From contig NC_087079.1 in NCBI RefSeq assembly GCF_026151205.1, positions 5,165,230 to 5,229,229 of the forward strand: a stretch of 64,000 bases of DNA, given 5' to 3'. This document shows, piece by piece, positions 24,044 through 34,262 of this stretch. Every line of letters starts with the position of its first letter. Position 1 is the stretch's first letter. The position numbers were made by a program, and so were the translations under genes. The stretch is from Bolinopsis microptera (taxonomy: Eukaryota; Ctenophora; Tentaculata; Lobata; Bolinopsidae). Below the pieces are notes generated by a model that ran no database searches, was not told the origin of the DNA, and saw only the letters and a program-made list of their open reading frames with translations.

Positions 24044-25388
24044 TCCTTAATAAAAGCATATTTTGGAATTCTTACCCTAACGATAAATTAGACTTACTTC
24101 CTTATAATTATATTTACGGTCATATCACGTGATCTAGACAGTGTTTCACCAATATCTCGTCAGGGGAGCTTTTTAACTTTATTTCGATCATAAGGTGTGA
24201 TTCAAAATCAGCGTCCAAAAATACATTGATTGAAGTTGGTTTTAACTCTCGGGGACCCTTTTCGAACAATCTCGAAGATCGACTGTAAAGTGATTCAGCA
24301 CGATCGAACGTTTCCTGTTTCCTCCCCAGGAGGAAAATTAGGGACATTGTAGATTTTGAGTTATCTCAAAATCTCCAGAAAAGTCTCATTTTGGGTCGAT
24401 CAAAAGTTTGTAAATTGAACTTGGCGGATTTCTGTACTCTGATTGGTTGAATTGTGGTACGTGTTAGCTGCTTGAACATTGGAATGTTTCACGCGTACAA
24501 TAAACCTTAGCGCAGGGCGCAAGCATGAACTCGCTGTGAAGACGCGATCACCTTTAGTGACACGGCCAGCCTGTAAGGTTTGCTGGGAAAGTGAGAACGC
24601 ATTCAGCCAGGAACTTTAAAGTTTCTAAACATATTTGGTTTGATAATTGAAGTGCATTCCCAAAATTTCAAGTTGGTTGTTCACAATTTAACCGAGTTTC
24701 AGTTATGACCATATTCAGATATTGCAGATACGTGATCTCGTTGACCATTGTTAATGGTCTGGCCCGGCGCGCGCTACTTCGTAGCACGTGCCATTTTGGC
24801 AATTTGGTAATCTAGCTAGGCACACTTGGGGCACAGTTGGGGCACACGTTTATACGTCACATCACTAAATATACGTCATATGATTTGACCCCTAATATTC
24901 GGGGGCCCCCCTTTGTCGGCCTCCCAACTAAACACACTTGGGCACAATTACTTACTTTACTTTACTTGGGGCACAGCTGGGGCAAAAAGTTACTTGGGGC
25001 ACAATCGGGGCAAAAAATGACTAAGGTAAACAATCCTTTGGTGTAATAATAAGTGATAAACAATGTATACGTAATTTTTAATTTAATTAAAATTTAACCT
25101 AATTCCTGAAAACCAATACAACCAATAAATTAACAAAATTATACATTCAACTATTCAGGATAATACTCTTCTCATCAGCTTAGGGATTTCGCTATTAAAG
25201 GATCTTCTCACAGATGAGTTCGATCAGGAGAGGTTGTGAGACTTTCGCCACATGAACTCACAGAGGGCTATTTCTAGGGCTTCAGAGTCTGCACGTGCCA
25301 CGGAGCATGTGTCTCTTTGCGTGAAACTTCACAGTTCACAGTGCCTACCTTCCTAAGATGCCAGCCCTTCGCTGCACTGCCTGCATTC
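24044..25388. other. Intergenic with GGGGCACA repeats
   Basis: No gene. 24822-25013 has six to seven scattered copies of 'cttggggcacag/ttggggcac'. 24180-24330 distantly resembles, inverted, the flank of the nested element at 22200-22320 ('tacattgat', 'gattcaaaatcagcgtcc'). The 3' end of the transporter gene abuts the right edge. Confidence 0.4.
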
Positions 25389-26602
25389 TTACATGTCGCT
25401 CAGGTTAAGAGGACGTGCCTGACAGCTCCTTCTACTTGCTGACCCAGCTCCTTCTGCACTTCCTCCCGACTGCATGGCAAAAGGTTTGTTGACCTTTACC
25501 AAACTTAGTTCAAATTTGGCTCGCCTTGATGCAACTTTAGATCTCCAGATAACAATATCCTGCGAAATGCACACTACCAAAGACAGTGCACTGAATGCTG
25601 CCATCATCCAGCCACCTCGGCTGTAGGTCATAAACTCCATCGCCATCAAGGCCACCAAGTGTCCTCCATACACGGATATCATCCAGGCACAAAGCCAGAG
25701 AGTTGAGGCGGTCGACTTGTTTTTGCGTGTGTAGGGTCTTCCACCTAATACTGTATGGAACTCCTCGACTGCCGGAAGGGTAGCTACCCCAATCATCTGG
25801 CTTCCATACCCTTGGAGAAATATACCGACATAGGCTACCTGTGGAACTCTTTCATACAGAAACTCTATGCCCTGACCCGGGAAGACTAGCATCACGCCCA
25901 CAACGCAGATAAGGGAAGCTGATGCCATGACTTTACTAACAGAAAACCACCCTAATTGCAAGATCGAGCCAGAACTAGCTGCCCCCATCATTAATCCAAT
26001 GTACTGTACAAACACATAGCTACTTCCACGACTTATGGGTAGATCGTATATATCCTTTAGGTAAGGAGTGGTTATGGCCGCCGAGAAACCTTCAAGCATA
26101 ACCGTAAGACTCAATGCAGCAAGAGGGATGGCAACTTGCCAGGAAAGGCCAAGGGGTGACGCTACCTTTTCTTCCTTTTCTTGAACCCTATCTTTGTTGC
26201 TAGCTTCACTTACCACAACTTCATCGGACCAAGGAGATTCAATGATGCCTCCAATATTTCTAGCTTTAGTAAACACAGGTTCAGAAGTTCTTGGCATACA
26301 AATAAAATTGTATACCAAGAATATGAGGCAAACTACAACAGAGAACATGTAAGGCTCCTGATAGCCAAAAGCTTCGTAGGCATGCCCTCCCATGAAAATT
26401 GCAAAAGCACCTCCGAGGTAATATCCACTACACTCAAGCCCAACTAAAAGATTGATATGGTCAGGAAACCATGCTCTACAGCATTCCACTGTCACATTGC
26501 TGCCTAGGAAACCTACGTAGCCGTGAATGACACGCAGTAGTATCAGCAGGGTAGCCAAAAGTTTGTTGTAGTCAGATGGGAGCCACTCGACGATCCCCAT
26601 CA
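25389..26602 (-). CDS. SLC18B1-like major facilitator transporter, exon 3 (C-terminal)
   Basis: This is the last and largest coding exon of a three-exon gene, whose predicted full product is 504 residues. The acceptor is TTTCAG at 26603-26608. The phase joins exon 2 exactly to give LMGIVEWLPSD, and the TGA/TAA-type stop follows LNLSDM. The exon encodes most of the transmembrane helices of a 12-helix MFS fold. The block around 'GLECSGYYLGGAFAIFMGG' followed by 'YEAFGYQEPYMF' matches the conserved helix 5 and motif-C region of vesicular amine/polyamine transporters of the SLC18B1 type. A hydrophilic loop rich in E and K ('KDRVQEKEEKVASP') separates the two six-helix halves. The tail after the last helix is short, basic and serine-rich. 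The likely role is proton-coupled transport of a small cation into vesicles. Substrate is inference; a different MFS subfamily is possible. Confidence 0.75.
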
Positions 26603-29000
26603 CTGAAATGATCAATAATTTTTACTAATTTCTACCAATTAGTCAGCGTAATAACTTAATAAGCACCAAGCACGAGCACAGATTTTTTTTTCCGATTATT
26701 AAACATTTAATACCAATTTTTTAGTCAAAATGTAATCAATTTTTATTCACCGTGTAGCACTGTTAGCTCAGCGTTCAGCAGGATTGTAATTTTTACACCC
26801 CACACTGGTCCTGCGCACGAAAAAATCGAATCGACGATAGAAATCGAGCGCTTTGCGCATTATATTCGCTTCTTCATTGTTATTTTTAGGTTGATTTCAT
26901 AAACGTTTTGTTTTGATATCGCTGATCATTTCAATTCCGTCATTTTGTTAATGAAGAGGGACTATTATACGACACAATTTATTAATCTTTTAAGACGACC
27001 CTTAAGTATAAATGCTGCATAACTTTGAGTGTATTTTAAACAAGAATTCTAAGAAACCAAGAGTTGTCCACTATTTGACTGCAATTATATACTTGAAGTT
27101 TATTTTTATTTCATCAAACAGCTCAGCGAGTGGAATATTTTCTGTGCTTGATCTAAACTGTAATTAGATGATAGGGCCTTAATAATGCAAATTGGCAATT
27201 ACAGATTACTTAAGTTCTCAAGTTAATCGCTTAGGTTATTTTAAAGTTCAACTGCTTGGTTAAATCAAAGCTGGGCACATGTGCCTCGCCGGGCTAAAGT
27301 AGTGGATGACCTTGCTGTACGGCAAGTTAAACAAGGATCTGAAACTACTAGGTTCCGTACAGACTCACCTCTGCACCCGTGTCAATATGTTCATTATATG
27401 CAAGCCTCTTGATTTACAAACATCATTTTTGCAAAGAATTCATTCAAAGACATTTTAAAGCATATACAACACATAGCATATTCTAGCAGTATTGTTATTC
27501 ACTTAATATTTGATTTTATCCTCACTTTAATCTTATTGTTACTTTTCATAATGAATGTTTTTAGTACTGTCATATTTGATATCATATTATCTAGTATAAT
27601 GATATTATTTAGTATTTATTATCGAGTATCTATTATCTAGTATCTAGTACGAACCTGTTTTATTGACTGCTGACAGCACATCAGAATGAAAAAATTAAGT
27701 GGGACAAACGCGTCCTTTGTCAAGTAAGTACAATATTTTCAATGTATTTGTTGTTTACAAAAAACTACTCTAATCGATCTTTCCTTCCAGGAAATCGATC
27801 AGCTGCATCAACAGTCAAGTTTTAAAGACAAGTATTTCAAAGAATATCTCGTTGAAAAGGTTCCTTTTTAAAATTTGTATGGACTATGGATGTGCATGGC
27901 TCTTTTCTTAAAATTTGTTGTTGCTGTGTAATTGCTAAACGTCATTAATTTTCATATTATGTTTTGGAGACTGAAAGTTGACATAGATTGCTAATAGCCC
28001 AAAAACTATTCTTACGCTCTCGCACTTGACACACTTCATACTAACTGTTCATCTTGGACATGAAATTGTTCAAAATCATCACAAAAGTTAACATGCTTTA
28101 GATTGTTGAGTTTATAAAGTCCATATCCTATTTTACGGATCATCTCATTGATTGTCGTAGAACATGGTTTTAAAGTCTTCAGACTTCATGCTGTTGCATT
28201 TAAGAAAATATATGAGGAATTTTTAGGGTACCCTGACAAGGAATCCTAGTGTAGGATTACTTGATGATCTAGAGGTGCTGGGAATTATTATAACTAGCAG
28301 GAACCCGTCTAACCCTAAAGTGGTGTCAAGACTCGAGAGACTAAAATAATTATTACCTATTTAATTCGCGTTTTTGACACCACTTGAGAGTCCAAATTTT
28401 GGGCACTAAAATTATTATTCCTTGGCCAATTTTTTATTTTTTCATGCTGATTTGAAGGCCATTAAAGCATTTGACCCAGTCAAAAAAGTTTCAGTTGTAT
28501 ATGTTTTACGGTTTTTGCGGAAAGTCGCGTTAAAGTTGATGCCGTGGTGTCAGTAAAATGGCACGGATATATACACATATATATATCGTCTCGCTTTATA
28601 TATAGTAAGATATCATACAGTCGCAAGCATATAACACACAGAATGCACGAATACGTTTATTTTGTCACATACTCTTGATGATATCTGTGAAAATTGAGCA
28701 AATTTTGAGCAAATATTGAAATACCAGCTTAAACACCCTATATCACAAACTGGATCATTTAACACAATTACAACCACGCACCATTCACATAAATTATTAT
28801 GTGGTAGTAATATTTTTACAGTGTCACAATTGAAACATCGCAATACATGTTTAAAATAAGTTAATTTTGTCACACAAAATATTATAACTGTGTTTGCTCC
28901 TTGCTGGAAGAACTATAATTTTTTGAAATTTGTATGATAATAAAGTTATATTGAATTCTAATAAGAGGTATGTATGCACAGGGGGACTAAAGTGCAAAGA

Positions 29001-29440
29001 AACTGCTGCTCAATGCTGCTCACTGCTGCTAACTGCTTCTCACTGCTGCTAACTGCTGCTAACTGCTGCTAACTGCTGCTAACTGCTGCTAACTGCTGCT
29101 AACTGCTGCTAACTGCTGCTAACTGCTGCTAACTGCTGCTAACTGCTGCTTACTGCTGCTAACTGCTGCTAACTGCTGCTAACTGCTGCTAACTACTGCT
29201 AACTGCTGCTAACTGCTGCTAACTGCTGCTAACTGCTGCTAACTGCTGCTAACTGCTGCTAACTGCGGCTAACTGCTGCTAACTGCTGTTAACTGCTGCT
29301 AACTACTGCTAACTGCTGCTAACTGCTGCTAACTGCTGCTAACTGCTGCTAACTGCTGCTAACTGCTGCTAACTGCTGCTAACTGCTGCTAACTGCTGCT
29401 AACTGCGGCTAACTGCTGCTAACTGCTGCTAACTGCTATA
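29001..29440. repeat. 10-bp satellite, 44 units without an indel
   Basis: Forty-four consecutive 10-mers, nearly all AACTGCTGCT, all in perfect 10-bp register. Variation is substitutions only (for example CGGCT, CTGTT, ACTACTGCT). The first few units are more diverged (CAATGCTGCT, CACTGCTGCT), as expected at an array edge. It abuts the duplicated segment starting at 29441. It is intronic to the transporter gene. Confidence 0.95.
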
Positions 29441-29846
29441 TTGACCACCTCGGTCCTGCATTTCAGTGCAAACGTTTACAAGATGTGGAGGTAAATAATA
29501 AATCCGAAGAAGTGAACGAGGAAGTCGAAGATCAAAAAAGTGATCAAGCCATAATGTGATACTTAGAATATTTAAATTGTATAATAACTTGTTTTTCGTT
29601 AATTCAATGATATAGTCCGAATCCGATGATAGAAATAACAATTGACTTAAATTAAAAAGTTGTCATATCTTCAACATGACTTCGCAGGGGAATAATTTTG
29701 TAAAAATCTCAACGGACAGCGGACTTTAACTTGGACGGACCTTAAACGGACTGACTTCATTTGAACGAACATTAAAATAAACGCTAGGACCTCCAGCGTT
29801 CAATAACAATTGATGACCGTTCAAATATAAGGTCCGATAAGGTATA
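29441..29846. repeat. Segmental duplication, copy 1
   Basis: Direct copy of 31443-31812. The shared sequence starts ACCTCGGTCCTGCATTTCAG. On the minus strand it carries a short open frame (…LYNL-ILSITLW-DHFFDLRLP…YYLPPHLV…TEMQDRG) and ends with an 'acggac/aaggtccgataaggt' inverted-repeat MITE. The protein-like part is unrecognised. In copy 2 this frame is longer (88 codons, acidic end), so copy 1 is the truncated one. Confidence 0.75.
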
Positions 29847-29850
29847 TATC
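29708..29850. mobile_element. MITE-like repeat ending AAGGTCCGATAAGGT
   Basis: Short foldback repeat with ACGGACTTTAACTTGGACGG at one end and AAGGTCCGATAAGGT at the other. Inner segments (GAACG.ACATTAA against CGTTCAA) can pair. Related copies are at 31076-31150 (minus), 31726-31812, 53895-54017 and 55167-55230. No coding capacity and no clear target duplication. Confidence 0.6.
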
Positions 29851-29889
29851 CATAGACACAGTGTTTCGTTCTATTTAGGACTCATCAGT

Positions 29890-30342
29890 ATGGCACAATC
29901 ATCATTATTATATAACCGCCCTTATCCCGAAATACTAGGTATCGACATTCGACCCGAAAGCAACCCACAGCATGTGATTGATGCAATTATTCGAAACTTA
30001 TTACAATTCATAAGCCGTGAATGAATGGGAAAAGCCAGCGACCGATTTCATTCTCGGTATCATTTTGAATTTGCAGACGGTCATTCAAATTAATATCATT
30101 TACTTTTGTTTGGGAAAGAGAGTCACTGGCAGCACTCTACCCATGATTATGGGTTTTGGTCAAATATTGGTATCAAAATTTTACCAAAACCTCATCGGGT
30201 GAGGCCAGTAAGAAAAAGTTTTTACACTTTGACAGGCAAAGGCAAAAAACACCAATATCAGCGTCAAATTAAGCAATTGAAAAGTGCTACACGGTGGTTT
30301 TCGATGCTTCCGTATCCCCCGCACACTTTAAAAGGCATATAA
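29890..30342 (+). pseudogene. Relic single-frame ORF with two stops, unrecognised
   Basis: One reading frame of 151 codons runs from ATG at 29890 to a stop at 30342, broken only by an in-frame TGA (after LLQFISRE) and a TAA (after ADGHSN). The predicted protein starts MAQSSLLYNRPYPEILGI, has an aromatic-rich centre (HSTHDYGFWSNIGIKI) and a strongly basic C-terminal part (KPHRVRPVRKSF, GKGKKHQYQRQIK). A TATATA sequence lies about 40 bp upstream, supplied by the end of the MITE-like repeat. It lies inside the transporter intron on the opposite strand. I do not recognise the family. The basic tail suggests nucleic-acid binding (inference only). Confidence 0.5.
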
Positions 30343-30501
30343 ACGATATCTGGACAAACAAATTCTGTGCTCGCGCTTGGCGCTTATTACACTGACTAAA
30401 TGACAGACAAGTAAAATTTGCAAGGTCGGTGATAAATGATATTCCTCAAAAATGAATAACATTCTAGCCTCATTTGAAGCTTAAAACAGAAAGATACTTA
30501 C

Positions 30502-30663
30502 AAAGAATGCTGGCTATGAGCATTGTCAAAAAGATGCACTGGGTTACTCTTAAGGAAATATGTTTGGTTCTTAGGAAGTAGCCGGTGACATCATAAAAGG
30601 TGTTTAGAATGTAGCCAATACCAGGAGCCATTCCAATGAGGCCAACTTGAAATTTTGGGATTC
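30502..30663 (-). CDS. SLC18B1-like transporter, exon 2
   Basis: A 162-bp exon between a CAG acceptor (30664-30666) and a GTAAGT donor (30496-30501). It keeps phase 1 at both ends. It encodes a glycine-rich helix region (GLIGMAPGIGYILNTFYDV) and the start of the next helix (VTQCIFLTMLIASIL). Splicing to exons 1 and 3 gives one continuous frame with no stop, which is the main support for the exon call. Confidence 0.8.
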
Positions 30664-30785
30664 CTGAAATGGATATTTCTAGTTAATTAATCATTATTCT
30701 TGAAATAGATAGAGAAAGAAGCATAAATTTCAAGCAAACGACCAAATAACTGAAATTTAGTTTAGAAAAGGTATCATATTCAAAC

Positions 30786-30924
30786 CTCTGTTAACAAGAT
30801 GAGTAACGTAGAATGCTGACTGAAGGACTGAGGTAGTGTAGATTAACACACTCTGCAGATAGATTGCTCCAAACACCGAAAAGGCTTTCCAGCTAAATCT
30901 TCTCCAAGAAGATAGAAACTCCAT
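30786..30924 (-). CDS. SLC18B1-like transporter, exon 1 (start codon)
   Basis: A 139-bp coding part of the first exon. The ATG at 30922-30924 is preceded by AAAA on the coding strand. It encodes MEFLSSWRRFSWKAFSVF and then the first membrane helix (AIYLQSVLIYTTSVLQSAF), ending NRG at a GTTTGA donor. The short basic cytoplasmic N-terminus before helix 1 is usual for the family. The upstream region 30925-31442 has no recognised promoter. Confidence 0.75.
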
Positions 30925-31442
30925 TTTTCAATCTTTTGATTCTTTGAAGCTGATTTTGTAGTGCCGATCGTGATATCATGGATCACAATTACTGTGAGTC
31001 TACCAATACTTAATTAAATACGGACACTTAAATACAGGCTACAATTGACTGGCAAAGCGTCTATCCCTGAATATACCTTATCGGACCTTATTTAACCGGG
31101 CATTAAATGAACGGATATAATTATGAACGGACATATTAAAATGGACGCTTGAAGGCATTCAAAACCATCAAAAATCCAAATGTTTTAATCTAATTTGTAA
31201 ATTAATTTTTCATACAGTGAGCAAGAAAGGCAGTCGTTAAGCAGTAAAAGATGTCAAAATATCTGTAGATCAGTGTCTATGATTATGAAAGTTGTGTAAA
31301 AACAACAGATACGAAATATGACCAGATTTGATGATCATATCACAGGTCATCTTCCTCAAATGGGTTATCGTGCATTAAATATTCTATGCTTAAAGCATCA
31401 ATCATCATATTAGTAATACCTGCTTTGTGAAAACAATTTTTT

Positions 31443-31812
31443 ATTTGACGACCTCGGTCCTGCATTTCAGTGTAAACTTTTACAAGATGTGGAGGTAAAT
31501 AATAACTCCGAAGAAGTGAACGATCAGGAAGCCGAAGATCAAAAAAGTGATCATGCCATAATGTGATACTTAGAATATATAAGTTGTATAATAACTCGTT
31601 TTTCATTGATCCAATGATATAGTTTAGTCCGAATCCGATGATAGAAATAACAATTGACTGAAATTAAAAAGTTGTCATATCCTAAACATGAGTTCGCACT
31701 GGAATAATTTTGGAAAAATATCTCAACGGACTTTAACTTAGACGAACCTTAAACGGATGGACTTCATTTGAACATTAAAATGAACGCTAGGACCTCGAGC
31801 GTAATTTTAACG
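31443..31812. repeat. Segmental duplication, copy 2
   Basis: Direct repeat of 29441-29846, about 2 kb apart. The pair brackets exons 1-2 of the transporter. The minus-strand frame (31340-31606, 88 codons) extends 5' of the duplicated part and ends with the acidic DNPFEEDDL. No domain is recognised. It includes a diverged copy of the AAGGTCCGATAAGGT-type MITE. Confidence 0.7.
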
Positions 31813-32081
31813 CTCTGCAAAATTTCAGATCTCTAACTCAATTTTAACAGGGTTTTTAAGGCACTTGAATATGGCGATTTTGGGTTTTTACCGAATTTCG
31901 TATAACAGCTGTGCTGGCGCGTATTTTATGCAAATTTCTTAAAAACCTCCACATAATTATTTCTTATTCCTGTCATTTTTGACTTTGAATAAGAAATTAG
32001 AATGTTTTGAACTTAAAATATGCCTGCTGAACCACTTTCGATGAGTCTTAATGCCTGAAAAACAATAAAGGGGGTATAATA

Positions 32082-32691
32082 GTATAGGTAGGTAGTGCGC
32101 CATCGACAGTGAGCCGCGCGTGCCGACTGTAGGATGGTTTTTTAGCGCTAATTTCGGCCAGCACAACTTTCTTCAAACAAATAGATATTGAGTATCCTTC
32201 CCGACCTCCAATTGCAACAAAAATTGGTATGCTTACTTAAAGACTTACAAGGAAAGTGTCCGAAAAATTTAAAGCATATCCAACCATCAGACATTATGTT
32301 ACAGCTAAAAGTAGCGTATTTTGCCCCATTTTGATCACTATATCAACTCCGATATCCACCAAATTTTTCGGACAGTTGTGAAAGCCCTATTGGAAGGTCG
32401 TCGCCAATTTCCAGAATGATCTCATTTAAGGAACTGAAGATAAATCCGAATAATACGACAAAAATGGTCAAATTTGGACGAATTTGGTCAAATTACGCGA
32501 CTTTTACAGCTACTTTTGCTCCAAAAGCCGCGCACCATCAAATATGGCACCTAGGCGAAACTCACTGATCTTTCCAAAAAGGTATGACAAATTTGGTATT
32601 GGGGAAATTCTCACAATCTCTAGAAAACAGTGGTACAAAAATTTTTAAAATCCGAGCAAGTTTATTTTTATCGTGCACCTCCTAGTATAGG
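32082..32691 (-). mobile_element. DNA transposon family X, copy 2
   Basis: Element 32089-32684 on the minus strand relative to copies 1 and 3. Its ends are TAGGTAGTGCGCCATC and TAGGAGGTGCACGAT, with identical flanking GTATAGG (32082-32088 and 32685-32691). It lacks the nested insertion present in copy 1 and so shows the ancestral sequence there. It sits in or beside a 'ggggtaaatagtaaa' minisatellite. Confidence 0.85.
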
Positions 32692-32800
32692 GGGTTAATA
32701 GTAAAGGAGTAAATAGTAAAGGGGTAAATAGTAAAGGGGGGAAATAGTAAAAGAGGTAAATAGTAAAGGGGGTATAATAATGAAGGGGGTAAATAGTTCA
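32692..32800. repeat. 15- to 16-bp degenerate minisatellite
   Basis: About six units of GGGGTAAATAGTAAAG with length variation in the G-run. A fragment ('aaagggggtataatag') lies on the other side of transposon copy 2 at 32068-32082, so the transposon probably inserted into or next to the array. Confidence 0.75.
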
Positions 32801-33042
32801 GTGAATATAAGAGGCACGGTCATGCTTGCCAGCACTGTGATACTTGGTAACTTAAAAGAGATGAACTAAAATAAAAACCAACAAAAATGAAAACCAACTT
32901 TCAGATAATTCTAAACTTTCCTATATAAATATAATGGCACGTGACAAATCAATTACAAACATGAGGTGTGGACTGTGGAGCTTAAAAAATGATTGGAAGT
33001 TTTTCAGTTGTCATGTGGCACGTGAAAGGAATAAATAAAAGT

Positions 33043-33125
33043 GCAGTGCAATCTCCTAGGTGATAATAAATAGTTAATGCTTTTGTGGTCCAAAACGATG
33101 CTGAAAGTGGATTCTTGGAAATATA
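33043..33125 (+). repeat. 83-bp dispersed direct repeat, copy 1
   Basis: Nearly identical to 42650-42733 (AGTGCAATCTCCTAGGTGAT ... GTGGATTCTTGGAAATATA). The two copies bracket the whole LINE cluster. Downstream, 'aatgcgtgttaaaata' here corresponds, inverted, to 'ttctaacacgcatt' near 42757. Confidence 0.7.
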
Positions 33126-33227
33126 TATACAATAGATTATGCTTGTGAGGTGAAAAGATGCTGAAAGTGGATTGATTAATGCGTGTTAAAATATATTATA
33201 GTGACTAAAATACATAACTATGAAATG

Positions 33228-33277
33228 GAATTAAACGGAATTAAACGGAATTAAACGGAATTAAACGGAATTAAACG
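33228..33277. repeat. 10-bp tandem repeat, five units
   Basis: Five perfect units of GGAATTAAAC. Repeat module 2 (inverted) follows at 33308-33349. Confidence 0.9.
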
Positions 33278-33668
33278 TAAAGTTGTCTGAGATGGCACTA
33301 ACAGTTTTAATACTTTCAACACTACTATATAACAAATAATTTGAGGTGTGACAACATGATTCGGCGGGTCACGCTATAGCAATTGCCGTGTTGAAGAGCT
33401 CTATACTACGGGTACGTATTCGTGTTGAGTGCCCTAAAAGGGAGCTGGATATTTCATTGCTGTTATCGTTTGAACGCAGTTTAGCTTGAAGAATTTACGC
33501 TGTCTGTGTTATTTGAAGAAAAATCGTGATCAATCAGTTATTTCAAAACCTACCCAATAACCCCTACCCTACTACAAGGGTAACTTGCTTTCAAGTTTCT
33601 GTCGCACATCTTTTCAGACCCGGCTGGATCCAGCATCCTACATCGTGTCTGGGTACTGCTCTTTGAAA

Positions 33669-34262
33669 ATGCCAGCGATACTAGAGAATCAGAAAGTTGT
33701 GCTTGGAGGTCTTGCAAACATAGCTGATGAGCACGCCAAGAAAGCCCTTGCGAGCTATAGTCCTTCACTGCCTTATGGTGAAAATAAAACTAACGTCAAG
33801 AAGTGCAATGCCCAGCAGCTAGAGGCTTGTGCAAAATTAGTTGGACTCAAAGCCAGGTCAGAGGATGGTAAGGAAAAGCTTTATCGAAACCAGGATATCC
33901 TGACTGACAGAATAATCCTGAAGATAGAGTCACTATTTGAAGCTGAATGCAGTGACTGCAAGTTAGTGTACCAGAACACACTGGAATCCACGCCTCTTTT
34001 CACCTGCAGATTGTGCCTATTGGGAAGTCACGACTGTGAGGAGCTGAAGAAAAAGGCAACGAGTATGAGTGAAACAAATCCAAAAGGATTTGTCTGGATG
34101 TGCCACGTGTGTCTGGAAAAGAATGAATTGGAGGATATGCTGCTTTCATCAAACCCTCCAAAACAAGGCTCACTGAAACTGATTCCGAAACAAGCACTTA
34201 GTGCTAGTGTCGACAAACTGGACACTATTACAGAGTCAGAGGAAAATACAGAAGGTATTTAG
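33669..34262 (+). CDS. LINE ORF1-type protein with zinc-finger (PHD-like) domain
   Basis: The frame opens at 33585, but the ATG at 33669 (context GAAAATGCC, product MPAILENQKVV) is the more likely start, giving about 197 residues. The centre holds a Cys/His cluster of PHD type: CSDC, then CRLC, GSHDC, and W-CHVC near the end. This domain is common in ORF1 of CR1-like LINEs. It ends TESEENTEGI, then TAG. The RT frame begins within the last 60 bp of this ORF. The 5' untranslated region is 33350-33668. Confidence 0.7.
   Translation: MPAILENQKVVLGGLANIADEHAKKALASYSPSLPYGENKTNVKKCNAQQLEACAKLVGLKARSEDGKEKLYRNQDILTDRIILKIESLFEAECSDCKLVYQNTLESTPLFTCRLCLLGSHDCEELKKKATSMSETNPKGFVWMCHVCLEKNELEDMLLSSNPPKQGSLKLIPKQALSASVDKLDTITESEENTEGI

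Larger units (their letters stand above)
26603..30501 (-). other. Intron 2 of the transporter gene
   Basis: A 3.9-kb intron with a GTAAGT donor at 30496-30501 and a TTTCAG acceptor at 26603-26608. It contains the 10-bp satellite (29001-29440), one copy of a segmental duplication (29441-29846) and a relic ORF on the opposite strand (29890-30342). From 26609 to 29000 it is AT-rich with no recognisable feature. Confidence 0.7.

Noticed and set aside
30966-30985. CGTGATATCATGGATC, identical to 16 bases in the end of the foldback element at 55652
   Set aside because: Only 16 bases match and flanks diverge at once; too short to call a solo terminus, though it may be one.
29441-31812. Direct repeats of about 400 bp considered as LTRs of a retroelement
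   Set aside because: The interval holds host transporter exons; the repeats lack TG...CA ends, a primer-binding site and a polypurine tract.
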